Positions 32,670-41,117 of a stretch of DNA of 45,098 nt are shown piece after piece. Under the pieces are notes generated by a model. That model was not told the origin of the DNA. It did no database searches and saw only the letters and a program-made list of their open reading frames with translations. Source of the stretch: JBBSGD01 sp038254435. Its GTDB lineage: Bacteria > Actinomycetota > CADDZG01 > WHSQ01. The translations under genes and the position numbers were made by a program. Numbering within the stretch: position 1 is the first letter of the stretch; each line of letters opens with the position of its first letter. Location of the stretch: positions 1 to 45,098 of the forward strand of contig JBBSGD010000012.1 in NCBI GenBank assembly GCA_038254435.1. Reading direction: 5' to 3'.

Positions 32670-34192
32670 TTACCAACGAGTCCGAGCGCGCGCAACAGCT
32701 GGCCAGCCGCTCTGCGCTGCACTACATCGATGGAAGCTTCACGGAGGGGAGCCGGGGCCTGCGCTTCGAGACCCTCAACCCGGCCACCAACAAGCCAATC
32801 ACCGATGTTGCAGAAGGGACCGAAACAGACGCCGATGCTGCGGTTGATGCAGCACGCCGCGCGTTCGACGAAGGCGAATGGCCGAGGATGCCGGCGGCCG
32901 AGAGAGCCGGGCTGCTGGTCGAGATCGCCGACGCGATCGAGGAGCACGGCGAGGACATAGTCGCCCTCGAATGCCTCGACACGGGGCTGCCGATCACGCA
33001 GGCGCGCGGCCAGGCTGCGCGCGCCGCGCAGAACTTCCGCTTCTTCGCTCGAGAGATCGAGCAGGAGCACACGGCCGCCTACCAGGTGGGAGACACCTTC
33101 CTCAATTACGTGGTTCGCAAGCCCGTCGGGGTGGCGGGACTGATCACGCCGTGGAACACGCCTTTCATGCTCGCCACGTGGAAGCTCGCGCCGTGCCTCG
33201 CGGCCGGCAACACCTGTGTTCTCAAACCTGCCGAGTGGTCACCTCTGTCGGCGACCAAGCTAGCCGAGGTCATCGACTCGACCGGCCTGCCCAAGGGCGC
33301 CTTCAATCTCCTGCACGGGCTCGGAGAGAAGGCTGGGGCCGCACTGGTCGCCCATCCTGGGGTCAACCTCATCTCTTTCACCGGCGAGACGACGACGGGC
33401 CAGGAGATCATGCGCAACGGCGCGGACACTCTCAAGCGCTACTCCTTCGAGCTCGGCGGCAAGTCACCCGTGGTCGTGTTTGCCGACTGCGACTTCGAGC
33501 GGGCCGTCGACGCGGCGGTATTCGGCGTCTTCTCGCTGAATGGAGAGCGGTGCACAGCGGGGTCCCGGCTGCTGATCGAATCGACCATCTACGACGACTT
33601 CGTCGAGGCCGTCGCCACACGCGCCCGGAGCGTGCGCGTCGGCGAACCGTTCCAGGACTCGACCGAGCTCGGTCCCCTCATCCGCGCGGAGCACTGGGAG
33701 CGAGTCACTGCTTATCTCGACATCGGACGCAGCGAGGGGGCTCGCCTCGTGGCGGGGGGTGTACGACCGCAGACATTTCCCGACGGCAACTACCTCGAGG
33801 CCACTGTGTTTGCCGACGTCACGCGGGACATGCGCGTCTTTCAGGAGGAGATCTTCGGGCCTGTGGTAGTCGCGGCTCGCTTCGACTCGGACGAGGAAGC
33901 GATCGAGCTCGCCAACGACGTGCGCTACGGGCTGGCCGGTTACGTATGGACGAGCGACCTGCAGCGCGGCCACCGCGTGGCGCAGGGCATCGACGCAGGA
34001 ATGGTGTGGCTGAACTCGCACAACGTACGCGATCTGCGAGCCCCGTTCGGCGGCACCAAGCACAGCGGTATCGGACGCGAGGGCGGGGACTACAGCTTCG
34101 AGTTCTACTGCGAGCTGGAGACCGTTCACGTTGCCCTCGCAGAGCATCACATCCCACGTTTTGGAGCGCACAAAGACCAGGGAGGTAAGTGA
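32666..34192 (+). CDS. hpaE: 5-carboxymethyl-2-hydroxymuconate semialdehyde dehydrogenase (HpaE)
   Basis: 508 residues, ATGA overlap with hpaG. An aldehyde dehydrogenase with N164 (LITPWNTPFM), E262 (YSFELGGKSP) and the nucleophile C296 (LNGERCTAGSR). The NAD+ site is SFTGETTTGQEIM. Length and the C-terminal GGTKHSGIGREGGDYSFEFY fit the HpaE branch. It oxidises the ring-opened semialdehyde made by HpaD to the tricarboxylic acid used by HpaG. Its stop overlaps the GTG variant of the next start. Confidence 0.9.
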   Translation: MITNESERAQQLASRSALHYIDGSFTEGSRGLRFETLNPATNKPITDVAEGTETDADAAVDAARRAFDEGEWPRMPAAERAGLLVEIADAIEEHGEDIVALECLDTGLPITQARGQAARAAQNFRFFAREIEQEHTAAYQVGDTFLNYVVRKPVGVAGLITPWNTPFMLATWKLAPCLAAGNTCVLKPAEWSPLSATKLAEVIDSTGLPKGAFNLLHGLGEKAGAALVAHPGVNLISFTGETTTGQEIMRNGADTLKRYSFELGGKSPVVVFADCDFERAVDAAVFGVFSLNGERCTAGSRLLIESTIYDDFVEAVATRARSVRVGEPFQDSTELGPLIRAEHWERVTAYLDIGRSEGARLVAGGVRPQTFPDGNYLEATVFADVTRDMRVFQEEIFGPVVVAARFDSDEEAIELANDVRYGLAGYVWTSDLQRGHRVAQGIDAGMVWLNSHNVRDLRAPFGGTKHSGIGREGGDYSFEFYCELETVHVALAEHHIPRFGAHKDQGGK

Positions 34193-34194
34193 GC

Positions 34195-35664
34195 ATGGGA
34201 GCACGAACCGGCAAGGAGTTCATCGACAAGCTGAACTCCTCCGAACGCGACATCCAGATCGACGGCGAGCGGGTGCGCCATAACCTCGCCGACCATCCCT
34301 CGGTCCGCAATCTCGCACGCAGCTATGCGGCGCTCTTTGATATGCAGCACGACGAGAAGCTGCGCGACACCTTGACCTATGAGTCTCCGACCACCGGGGA
34401 CAGGGTCGGGATGTCATTTCTCACGCCCAAGTCGATCGAGGATCTCGAAAAGCGTCGCGCCATGATGAAGACGTGGTCCGACTACAGCCTCGGCATGCTG
34501 GGGCGCACCGGCGACTACCTCAACAGCTCCCTCATGGCCATGGCCGCGGCGGCGGACTGGTTTGGCCAGGTCGACAAGCAGTTCTCCAATAACATCACCA
34601 AGTACTACGAGCATGTGCGCGAGAACGACCTTCTTCTCACGCACACACTCATCAACCCGCAAGCCAATCGATCAAAGGAAACACACGAGCAAGCCGACCC
34701 GTTCCTTGCGGCGGGCATCGTCAAGGAGACGGACAACGGGATAGTCATCCGCGGGGCGCGCATGCTCGCCACCCTGGGCGGAGTAGCCGACGAGATCATG
34801 GTGTTTCCCTCGACCGTGCTCAAGGCCGATCCCAAGGACGAGCCCTACGCCTACGCGTTTGCGATCTCGTGCGACACGCCCGGCCTGCGCTTTCTGTGCC
34901 GGGAGAGCTTCGACTACGGGCGCAGCCACTTCGACCATCCGCTTGGGTCGCGCTTCGACGAGATCGATGCGGTAGCGATCTTCGACGATGTCGAGGTCCC
35001 CTACGAGCGCTGCTTCATGATCCGCCACCCGGAGCTGCTGACGCGCGGCCGCCTCTATTCCGAGACCGGAGCGCTCGTGCACATGACACATCAGGTGGTC
35101 ACCAAGGACATAGCGAAGTGCGAGTTCGTGCTCGGCCTCATGTCTAAGATCGCCGACGCGATCCAGATCGAGCAGTTCCAGCACGTGCAAGAAAAGATTG
35201 CCGAGGTCGTGATAGCGCTCGAGACGCTCCGCGGCTTGGTCCGCTGCGGCGAAGCCGATGCAGTGCTCAACGACTATGGCGTGATGACTCCGTCCTGGGA
35301 TCCGCTCAACGTGTGCCGCAACTGGTTCCCGAAGATCTACCCCCAGTTCGTGCAGTCCATCTGGCAGCTCGGGGCGGCGGGCCTATTCGGGCTTCCGACA
35401 GAAGGAGACGTCAAGGGCGAAGCGGCCCAGGACGTCGAGAAGTACTTGCAGGCCGCGAATATCGGGGGAGCCGAGCGCGTCAAGCTCTTCAGGCTGGCGT
35501 GGGACGCATCGCTCTCGGCGTTTGCAGGACGCCAGGAAGCGTACGAGTTCTTCTTCTTCGGAGACCCCGTGCGAATGTCCGGCGCTCTCGTCAACAGCTA
35601 CGATCGCAAGCCATACATGGAGCGCATCGACCAGTTCCTCGACCGGCAAGATTCGAACGCCTGA
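34195..35664 (+). CDS. hpaB: 4-hydroxyphenylacetate 3-monooxygenase, oxygenase component (HpaB)
   Basis: 489 residues from ATG 34195; GGAGG at 34181-34185 fits this start better than GTG 34189. An acyl-CoA dehydrogenase-like fold: ARTGKEFIDKLNSSERDIQI, FLTPKSIEDLEKRRAMMKTW, VRENDLLLTHTLINPQANRS, GARMLATLGGVADEIMVFPS, the loop IFDDVEVPYERCF, and a C-terminal helical bundle with LFRLAWDASLSAFAGRQEAY. Using reduced flavin from the reductase it hydroxylates 4-hydroxyphenylacetate to 3,4-dihydroxyphenylacetate. Relatives act on 4-nitrophenol or chlorophenols, but the operon supports HPA. Confidence 0.92.
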   Translation: MGARTGKEFIDKLNSSERDIQIDGERVRHNLADHPSVRNLARSYAALFDMQHDEKLRDTLTYESPTTGDRVGMSFLTPKSIEDLEKRRAMMKTWSDYSLGMLGRTGDYLNSSLMAMAAAADWFGQVDKQFSNNITKYYEHVRENDLLLTHTLINPQANRSKETHEQADPFLAAGIVKETDNGIVIRGARMLATLGGVADEIMVFPSTVLKADPKDEPYAYAFAISCDTPGLRFLCRESFDYGRSHFDHPLGSRFDEIDAVAIFDDVEVPYERCFMIRHPELLTRGRLYSETGALVHMTHQVVTKDIAKCEFVLGLMSKIADAIQIEQFQHVQEKIAEVVIALETLRGLVRCGEADAVLNDYGVMTPSWDPLNVCRNWFPKIYPQFVQSIWQLGAAGLFGLPTEGDVKGEAAQDVEKYLQAANIGGAERVKLFRLAWDASLSAFAGRQEAYEFFFFGDPVRMSGALVNSYDRKPYMERIDQFLDRQDSNA

Positions 35665-35667
35665 CAG

Positions 35668-36669
35668 ATGCTCGACACCACCTGGGAGCGGCCCGATTTC
35701 GACGTGTTGCGTGCTGCGCACGCGGAGTACGTCGTCACCGACCTCGCGCGTGCCAAGGAGTTCTATGTGGACCTCCTCGGACTCGTTGCCACCGAAGAAG
35801 CCCCCGACGCGCTCTACCTGCGCGGCTACGAAGAGCGCACTCATCACAGCCTCGTGCTGCGCGAGGGGCCGAGTCCGCTTGTCGGCCATCTTGCCTTTCG
35901 CGTCGTGACCGACCGCTGTCTCGATCTGCTCGCCAAGGAGCTCGAGGCGCGCGGGTGCCCATCTCGCTGGGTAGACGAGGGGGAGGCAGGCCAGGGACGC
36001 GCGCTGCGTGTGCAGGACCCGCTCGGCTTTCCCATCGAGTTCTTTCACGAGATGGCCGGCGCAGAGCGCTTGCTGCAGCGTTTCGATCTGCATGCGGGAG
36101 CGCGCATCATGCGGCTCGACCACTTCAACCTTCACGTTCCGGACACCCAAGTCGCGTACGATTACTACCGCGACTTGGGCTTCCGCTGCTCCGAGTACAC
36201 GGTCACCGACCCTCCTGAGGAAGCGCTGTGGGCGGCATGGATGTATCGCAAACCGGGCGTACACGACGTCGCGCTCATGAACGGCGACGGGCCTCGGCTT
36301 CACCACCTCGGCTTCTGGGTGCAGGACACCTACAGCGTCCTGCAGACTTGTGATCTTCTTGCCGCTGCGGGCCGCGGCGGCTCCATCGAGCGCGGCCCCG
36401 GCAGGCACGGTTTGTCCAATGCTTTCTTTCTCTACCTAAGAGACCCCGACGGTCACCGCATCGAGCTCTACACGGGCGACTACTACACCGGCGATCCAGA
36501 CTTCGAGCCCATCCGGTGGAGCATCAACGACCCGCGCCGGGCGACCTTCTGGGGCCATGCTGCGCCGGCGAGCTGGTTCGAGGAGTCGTCTCTGGTCGCC
36601 GGCTTCGACGGCGGCAGCGTCGAGGTTGCGCGCCGCCGCCTCGAGGAACGCCCGCAGACGGTCACTTAG
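35668..36669 (+). CDS. hpaD: 3,4-dihydroxyphenylacetate 2,3-dioxygenase (HpaD, extradiol)
   Basis: 333 residues, 3 bp after hpaB. Two VOC modules: an N-terminal one (AEYVVTDLARAKEFYVDLLG) and the catalytic one with metal ligands in RLDHFNLHV (H152 or H156), LHHLGFWVQD (H212 or H213) and HRIELYTGDYYTGDPD (E266). The spacing of the last two agrees with the Arthrobacter/Brevibacterium homoprotocatechuate dioxygenases. It opens the catechol ring with Fe(II) or Mn(II) and O2. It is the last gene of the operon; the next gene is convergent. Confidence 0.92.
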   Translation: MLDTTWERPDFDVLRAAHAEYVVTDLARAKEFYVDLLGLVATEEAPDALYLRGYEERTHHSLVLREGPSPLVGHLAFRVVTDRCLDLLAKELEARGCPSRWVDEGEAGQGRALRVQDPLGFPIEFFHEMAGAERLLQRFDLHAGARIMRLDHFNLHVPDTQVAYDYYRDLGFRCSEYTVTDPPEEALWAAWMYRKPGVHDVALMNGDGPRLHHLGFWVQDTYSVLQTCDLLAAAGRGGSIERGPGRHGLSNAFFLYLRDPDGHRIELYTGDYYTGDPDFEPIRWSINDPRRATFWGHAAPASWFEESSLVAGFDGGSVEVARRRLEERPQTVT

Positions 36670-36743
36670 ACGTGCCCGAGCCATGGCTGGTGCGACACAA
36701 CGCGCCCAGCCTCGACGGTCACAACGCCCGGCGGCCGATCAGC

Positions 36744-37568
36744 TCACTGCGCTATGGGCCTGCACGCGAAAATTGTGGTTGCTGTGAGAGTGGTCCACAC
36801 GCCGTCCCGTCGCACGGATTCCTCGATGAGTGCTCCTGCCGCGGCGCACACCTCGTCCCACGCGCAGCCGTGCGGAAGAAGCGGCTCGAGGAACGCGCTA
36901 AGGCTCCGCACGTAAGCGACGACGGGTTCGGGCGAAGGGACCGATACCAGAGCGTGATAGCTGGTCGAGCTAACCTCGAAGTGCGCCTCGAGGAAGTCCC
37001 GCGCGTTGTCCGCGCTGAAGCGTGTGGCGCTCCTGGGGTCCGGTGCGCCCGACCCACACACCTCGCTTACCGCGCGCTGGTATATCTTCCACAACGTAAC
37101 GAAGTGGTCGATGCCGTTCGTGATCACCACGGCCATGCCGTCGTCGTGCAGCACGCGCCGCATCTCGGCCACAGCGAGCTGTATGTCCGGCACGTGATAG
37201 AGCATGTGCATCGCCAGAACGGCATCGAAGCCAGACGAGACAAAGGGCAGTCGCTGAGCGTCTCCGGCTACGAAGGCGATTGCACCTGAGCTGCCGGTTG
37301 CCGCCTCCCGCAGCATCCCAAGCGACAGATCCAGGCCCGCGAGCCGGCGAGGGAGTCCCTCGGACGCCAAGCGGCGAAGATACTGCCCGTTGCCACAGCC
37401 AAGATCGAGGATCGTCTGCGCTCTTGCGGGAATGTGCCTAAGGCCCAGGGCGACAAGATCGTGACGCGGGACCTGATACTGATAGATGCTGCGACGAGCC
37501 GCAAGGTTAGCGTCGCTTGCGTACGCCTCGCGGGGCAGTCGGTCCCCATCGGCAGTCGGCTGGGTCAC
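36744..37568 (-). CDS. Class I SAM-dependent methyltransferase
   Basis: 274 residues. SAM-binding motif I is ILDLGCGNGQYLRRLA, followed by LAGLDLSLGMLREA, AGDAQRLPFVSSGFDAVLAM and MHMLYHVPDIQLAVAEMRRV, LHDDGMAVVITNG. This is the UbiE/Coq5-like Methyltransf_11 pattern. The acceptor is unknown; the C-terminal half (FLEAHFEVSSTSYHALVSVP) gives no hint. It starts 8 bp after the glycosylase gene and is probably cotranscribed with it. Confidence 0.88.
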   Translation of the reverse strand: MTQPTADGDRLPREAYASDANLAARRSIYQYQVPRHDLVALGLRHIPARAQTILDLGCGNGQYLRRLASEGLPRRLAGLDLSLGMLREAATGSSGAIAFVAGDAQRLPFVSSGFDAVLAMHMLYHVPDIQLAVAEMRRVLHDDGMAVVITNGIDHFVTLWKIYQRAVSEVCGSGAPDPRSATRFSADNARDFLEAHFEVSSTSYHALVSVPSPEPVVAYVRSLSAFLEPLLPHGCAWDEVCAAAGALIEESVRRDGVWTTLTATTIFACRPIAQ

Positions 37569-37576
37569 GCAAGCAC

Positions 37577-38410
37577 CTACCGGATGAGGCGCGACATGCG
37601 CCGGTCGGCCAGCACCTTGTCCCCCGTCTGGCAGGCGGGACAGTAGGTGATCTCGTATCCCTCGAATGATACGCGCCGAAGGTCCTGCCCACAGCGCGGG
37701 CAGGGGTGACCGTACCGTCCGTGCACCGCAAAGCGATCGCCTAGCTGCTTGCTGAACCCCCCGCTGCGAGCACGTTCCTTGGCGAGCGCCGCATCCAGCG
37801 TCGAGCGAATCACCTCGAGCAGCGCGGCTCGCTCATCTACGGCAAGGGCCCCGAGCTGAGCGTAGGGAGACAGACTCGCCGCGTGCAGTATCTCGTCGGC
37901 GTAACCGCGTCCGATGCCCGCAATTGTGCGTTGATCGCGCAGCATCGTGTGAAGCCGCCTGTTGTCCCTTGACTCGAGGACCACCTCTTCCAGGCCGCTG
38001 TCGAACGGCTCGGGGCCGAGCTCTGCGAGCGGGCCGTCGTCGCCCTGCGCAAGAACCCACCAGCCGGCCTTGCGCTTGGGGCCGAACTCCTTGATGAGAA
38101 GAGACGGGCGTTCGTCGAACACGAGGCGAACGACACCTCCCTTGGGACGGGTGCGCTTGGGTGGGTCCTCGAGGTCGACACGTCCTCCTTGCGACAGATG
38201 CACCAACAAGCGCGGCCCCCCAAAATCGAAGACCAGATACTTGCCTCTTCTCGTCACACCAGCTACCTCGGTCCCTATCAAGCTCTCGGCCGGAGGGTCG
38301 AAGGTCTTGGCGGCGGAGAACTGCAGGGCGCCGGCTCCCGCGAAAACGGCGCCGGCAAGCAGCGCGTCGAGGCGTTCTGCTAACGCTTGCATCTCGGGCA
38401 GCTCGGGCAC
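37577..38410 (-). CDS. Fpg/Nei-family DNA glycosylase/AP lyase
   Basis: 277 residues. GTG 38410 is chosen because it places Pro2-Glu3 (PELPEMQALAERL) at the mature N-terminus, where the proline is the catalytic nucleophile; a start two codons upstream would bury it. Further hallmarks: RRGKYLVFDFGGPRLLVHLS, the helix-two-turn-helix IAGIGRGYADEILHAASLSP, and the zinc finger CPRCG...YCPACQTG. It excises oxidised bases. Actinobacteria often carry several such paralogues, so which lesions it prefers is open. Confidence 0.92.
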   Translation of the reverse strand: MPELPEMQALAERLDALLAGAVFAGAGALQFSAAKTFDPPAESLIGTEVAGVTRRGKYLVFDFGGPRLLVHLSQGGRVDLEDPPKRTRPKGGVVRLVFDERPSLLIKEFGPKRKAGWWVLAQGDDGPLAELGPEPFDSGLEEVVLESRDNRRLHTMLRDQRTIAGIGRGYADEILHAASLSPYAQLGALAVDERAALLEVIRSTLDAALAKERARSGGFSKQLGDRFAVHGRYGHPCPRCGQDLRRVSFEGYEITYCPACQTGDKVLADRRMSRLIR

Positions 38411-38438
38411 GAGCAAAGCCTAAAGCGCGGGCGCGAGG

Positions 38439-39224
38439 CTACTTGCCTTCGAAGCGGGGAGCTCGCTTGGCCATGAAAGCCGCGACGCCCTCGAGGTGGT
38501 CTTGCGTGTTGCCGGCCTGAGTCTGCACGCCGATCTCGTGGTCGAGCTGCTGTTCGAGCGAGTGATCGAGAGAGAACTCGACGAGACTCTTGGCGAGTGC
38601 GTAGGCGCGCGTCGGCCCCGCCGCCAGCGAGCGCGCGAACGAACGCCAAGATTCCTCGAACTCCGGCGCGGAAGTTACTTGCGTGACGAGACCGAGCCGC
38701 AGGGCCTCGGTGGCATCGATGGGATCGCCGATTGCGGCCAGCTCCCACGCCTTGGCAGCTCCCACGTAACGTGTGAGAAACCACACCGACCCCGAGTCGG
38801 GCACGAGGCCTACCTTGATGAACGCAAGCACGAGCTTGGCCTTGTCGGAGGCAAAGCGAAAGTCGCAAGCCAGGGCCAGACCCGCGCCGGCCCCTGCCGC
38901 AATCCCGTTGAGAGCCGCTACGACCGGCTTGGGCGCCGACCGAATTGCCCTCACGAGGGGGTTGTACTTGTGACGCAGCGTGGCGCCTAAGTCTGGTGCC
39001 TCACCGCCCTCGTACGACGAGGCCAGCGCCCCGAGGTCCTCGCCGGAAGAGAACGCGCGCCCGGCCCCGGTGAGCACGATACAGCGCACCGACTCGTCTC
39101 CCGAAGCCCGCTCCACGGCGGCGAGGGCGGCGCGCCCGAGCTCTGCATCGAAGGCATTGAGGACCTCGGCTCGATCAAGGGTAATCACGGCTACCGCATC
39201 TGACACCTCGTAATGAACCGGCAC
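38439..39224 (-). CDS. Enoyl-CoA hydratase/isomerase, PaaG-like
   Basis: 261 residues if GTG 39224 (VPVHYEVSDAVAVITLDRAE) is used; the frame is open to 39317, so the start is uncertain. Crotonase motifs: AFSSGEDLGALASSYEGGEA, PKPVVAALNGIAAGAGAGLA and VGLVPDSGSVWFLTRYVGAA. The oxyanion-hole segments and VPDSGxxWFL, with an Asp at the isomerase-type position, are close to PaaG, which isomerises ring-epoxide CoA thioesters in phenylacetate breakdown. No other paa gene is here, so a general enoyl-CoA hydratase role is also possible. Confidence 0.85.
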   Translation of the reverse strand: MPVHYEVSDAVAVITLDRAEVLNAFDAELGRAALAAVERASGDESVRCIVLTGAGRAFSSGEDLGALASSYEGGEAPDLGATLRHKYNPLVRAIRSAPKPVVAALNGIAAGAGAGLALACDFRFASDKAKLVLAFIKVGLVPDSGSVWFLTRYVGAAKAWELAAIGDPIDATEALRLGLVTQVTSAPEFEESWRSFARSLAAGPTRAYALAKSLVEFSLDHSLEQQLDHEIGVQTQAGNTQDHLEGVAAFMAKRAPRFEGK

Positions 39225-39338
39225 ATCATGGAGCGTATACCGCAGCCGGACGGCACCCCCCGCCCGGCTTGTGGGCGAGTGGGTGGTGAGCGGTGAAATA
39301 CGCGCGCTTGCACCCACTCGGCACGTGTATGGAGGGTG

Positions 39339-40097
39339 CTAGGTCACGTCGCGCGTGACGAACAGCCCCGCGGCTACGGCCATGAACACGACGAGGTAAA
39401 CGAGCATGACCACGGAGGCGATGGCGCTCGAGTGGTTGAGCGGTGGAAAGGCCGGTCCCCCGGACAGGAACTGGGCCGCGTTGTCCCCCAGCAAGTAAGG
39501 GATCCACTGCGGCCGCAGTCCTCTTATGAGTCCCTCGACTACGGCGAAGTAAACGAAAGCTGCGCCGATTGCGGCGGCGGTGTTGCGGCCTATCGAGGCG
39601 AGCGCACAACCAACGACTCCCGCCAGCGCGCCGACAACCGAGATGCGCAGCACGACGCCGGCGAGCAAGCTCCAGAAGCCGGCCGGCACAGTGATCGAGC
39701 CGACGGTGGCGGCGACCAGATAGAGCAGTGCCGCAAAGTAGACCGAGAGGAGCAGCAAGAGGGCAAAGCCGGTCACCGCCGCGACCAGGAACCTGACGAG
39801 CATCGTGCGCAGCCGCCTCGGCTCCCACGTGAGGCCGGTAGTCACCGTTCCCTTTTGCCAATCGGCGCCGACGTAGGAAGCCCCCAGCACGAGGGCGAAG
39901 ATCAGCAAAAGGGGGCCCAAGCCGAGGAGCACCTCGTCCATGCCCGAGAATGCAAACCGGTCGATGGACGAACCGGACGAGTGGAAGTACACGATGACTG
40001 CCGCCACCAGAAGCCCGGCGAGCGCCAGCAGCGTGAATGCCCGCACCATGCGGCGCAGGTACATGCGCCTGAGCTCCGCCGCGATCAGCCCGCTCAT
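39339..40097 (-). CDS. ABC transporter permease (ABC-2 type)
   Basis: 252 residues with six predicted membrane segments, including AFTLLALAGLLVAAVIVYF, EVLLGLGPLLLIFALVLGAS and SVVMLVYLVVFMAVAAGLFV. YVGADWQKGTVTTGLTWEPR after the second helix is the cytoplasmic motif seen in actinobacterial ABC-2 permeases. Its ATG overlaps the ATPase stop by 4 bp. It would form an export system with that ATPase; the substrate is unknown. Confidence 0.85.
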   Translation of the reverse strand: MSGLIAAELRRMYLRRMVRAFTLLALAGLLVAAVIVYFHSSGSSIDRFAFSGMDEVLLGLGPLLLIFALVLGASYVGADWQKGTVTTGLTWEPRRLRTMLVRFLVAAVTGFALLLLLSVYFAALLYLVAATVGSITVPAGFWSLLAGVVLRISVVGALAGVVGCALASIGRNTAAAIGAAFVYFAVVEGLIRGLRPQWIPYLLGDNAAQFLSGGPAFPPLNHSSAIASVVMLVYLVVFMAVAAGLFVTRDVT

Positions 40098-41056
40098 TGC
40101 GCGCCCGAACCCTTCCCGCGGAGCTCCGCGGGCTCCAAGTCCGGGGAATCCGCAGTGAGCTCGAGGAACACCGACTCGAGATCCTTGGCGTCGGGGCGCA
40201 GCTCGGAGAGATAGAGATTCGCCCGTGCGAGCGCCTCGGTCACGCGCGCCGCCTCGTCGGGTGCCACCCGGGCCCGTACGCCCTCCTGCACCACCGTCGC
40301 GCCGATGCCCGCCGCCCCGAGGACTTCGACGGCGCGCTCTTCATCGATGACCTTGACGATCACCGCGCCCGCGTCTCCCCCGGACAAGACCTCGCGCACG
40401 CCGCCTGCCGTCACGAGCCTGCCGCGCGCGAGGATCGCCACACGGTCGCACGTCTGCTGCACCTCGGACAGGATGTGGCTGGACACGAACACCGTCCTGC
40501 CCTGCGCGCCGAGCGAGCGGAGCAGCTCGCGCACCTCACGGATGCCGGCGGGGTCCAGTCCGTTGGCAGGCTCGTCGAGGATCAGAAGCTCTGGATCTTT
40601 GAGGAGCGCCGCCCCGATCCCGAGGCGCTGCTTCATTCCAAGTGAGTAGCCCTTGACTCTGTCGTCGGCCCGCGACGCCAGACCGACCTGCTCGAGCACC
40701 TCGGTGACCCGCGCCCGGGACACACCTCCGATGCGGGCGAGCAGCTCGAGGTTGCGCCGTCCGCTGAAGCCCGGAAAGGGCGTCGGTGTCTCGACAATGG
40801 CACCGATGCGATGGATCACCTTGTGCAGCTCGCCGCGCTGCGGGTTTGCACCGAAGAGATGGCAGCTCCCGGCAGACGCTCGCACAAGTGCAAGCAGACA
40901 GCGCACCGTCGAGGTCTTGCCCGCTCCGTTGGGGCCGAGAAAACCGAAGACGCCGCCTTCTTCGACGGTGAGGTCAAGACCATCGAGCGCGACGACCCTT
41001 GATCCGCGCACGCGCCGGTACTCCTTGTGCAGCCCCTCTATCTCGATGACGGCCAT
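40094..41056 (-). CDS. ABC transporter ATP-binding protein
   Basis: 320 residues from ATG 41056 (MAVIEIEGLHKEYRRVRGSR); upstream codons in the open frame have no protein character. Walker A GPNGAGKTST, Q-loop region IGAIVETPTPFPGFSG, signature YSLGMKQRLGIGAALL, Walker B LLILDEPANGLDPAG and switch His in FVSSHILSEVQ. The C-terminal 90 residues form the extra domain of the CcmA/NatA-like exporters. With the permease it makes a two-gene exporter. Confidence 0.92.
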   Translation of the reverse strand: MAVIEIEGLHKEYRRVRGSRVVALDGLDLTVEEGGVFGFLGPNGAGKTSTVRCLLALVRASAGSCHLFGANPQRGELHKVIHRIGAIVETPTPFPGFSGRRNLELLARIGGVSRARVTEVLEQVGLASRADDRVKGYSLGMKQRLGIGAALLKDPELLILDEPANGLDPAGIREVRELLRSLGAQGRTVFVSSHILSEVQQTCDRVAILARGRLVTAGGVREVLSGGDAGAVIVKVIDEERAVEVLGAAGIGATVVQEGVRARVAPDEAARVTEALARANLYLSELRPDAKDLESVFLELTADSPDLEPAELRGKGSGAQ

Positions 41057-41117
41057 TGGCGACACCCTACTAACGGCAAGTCCGTCGCAGTGTGACTTTG
41101 AGGCGAACGCCCTGTGT

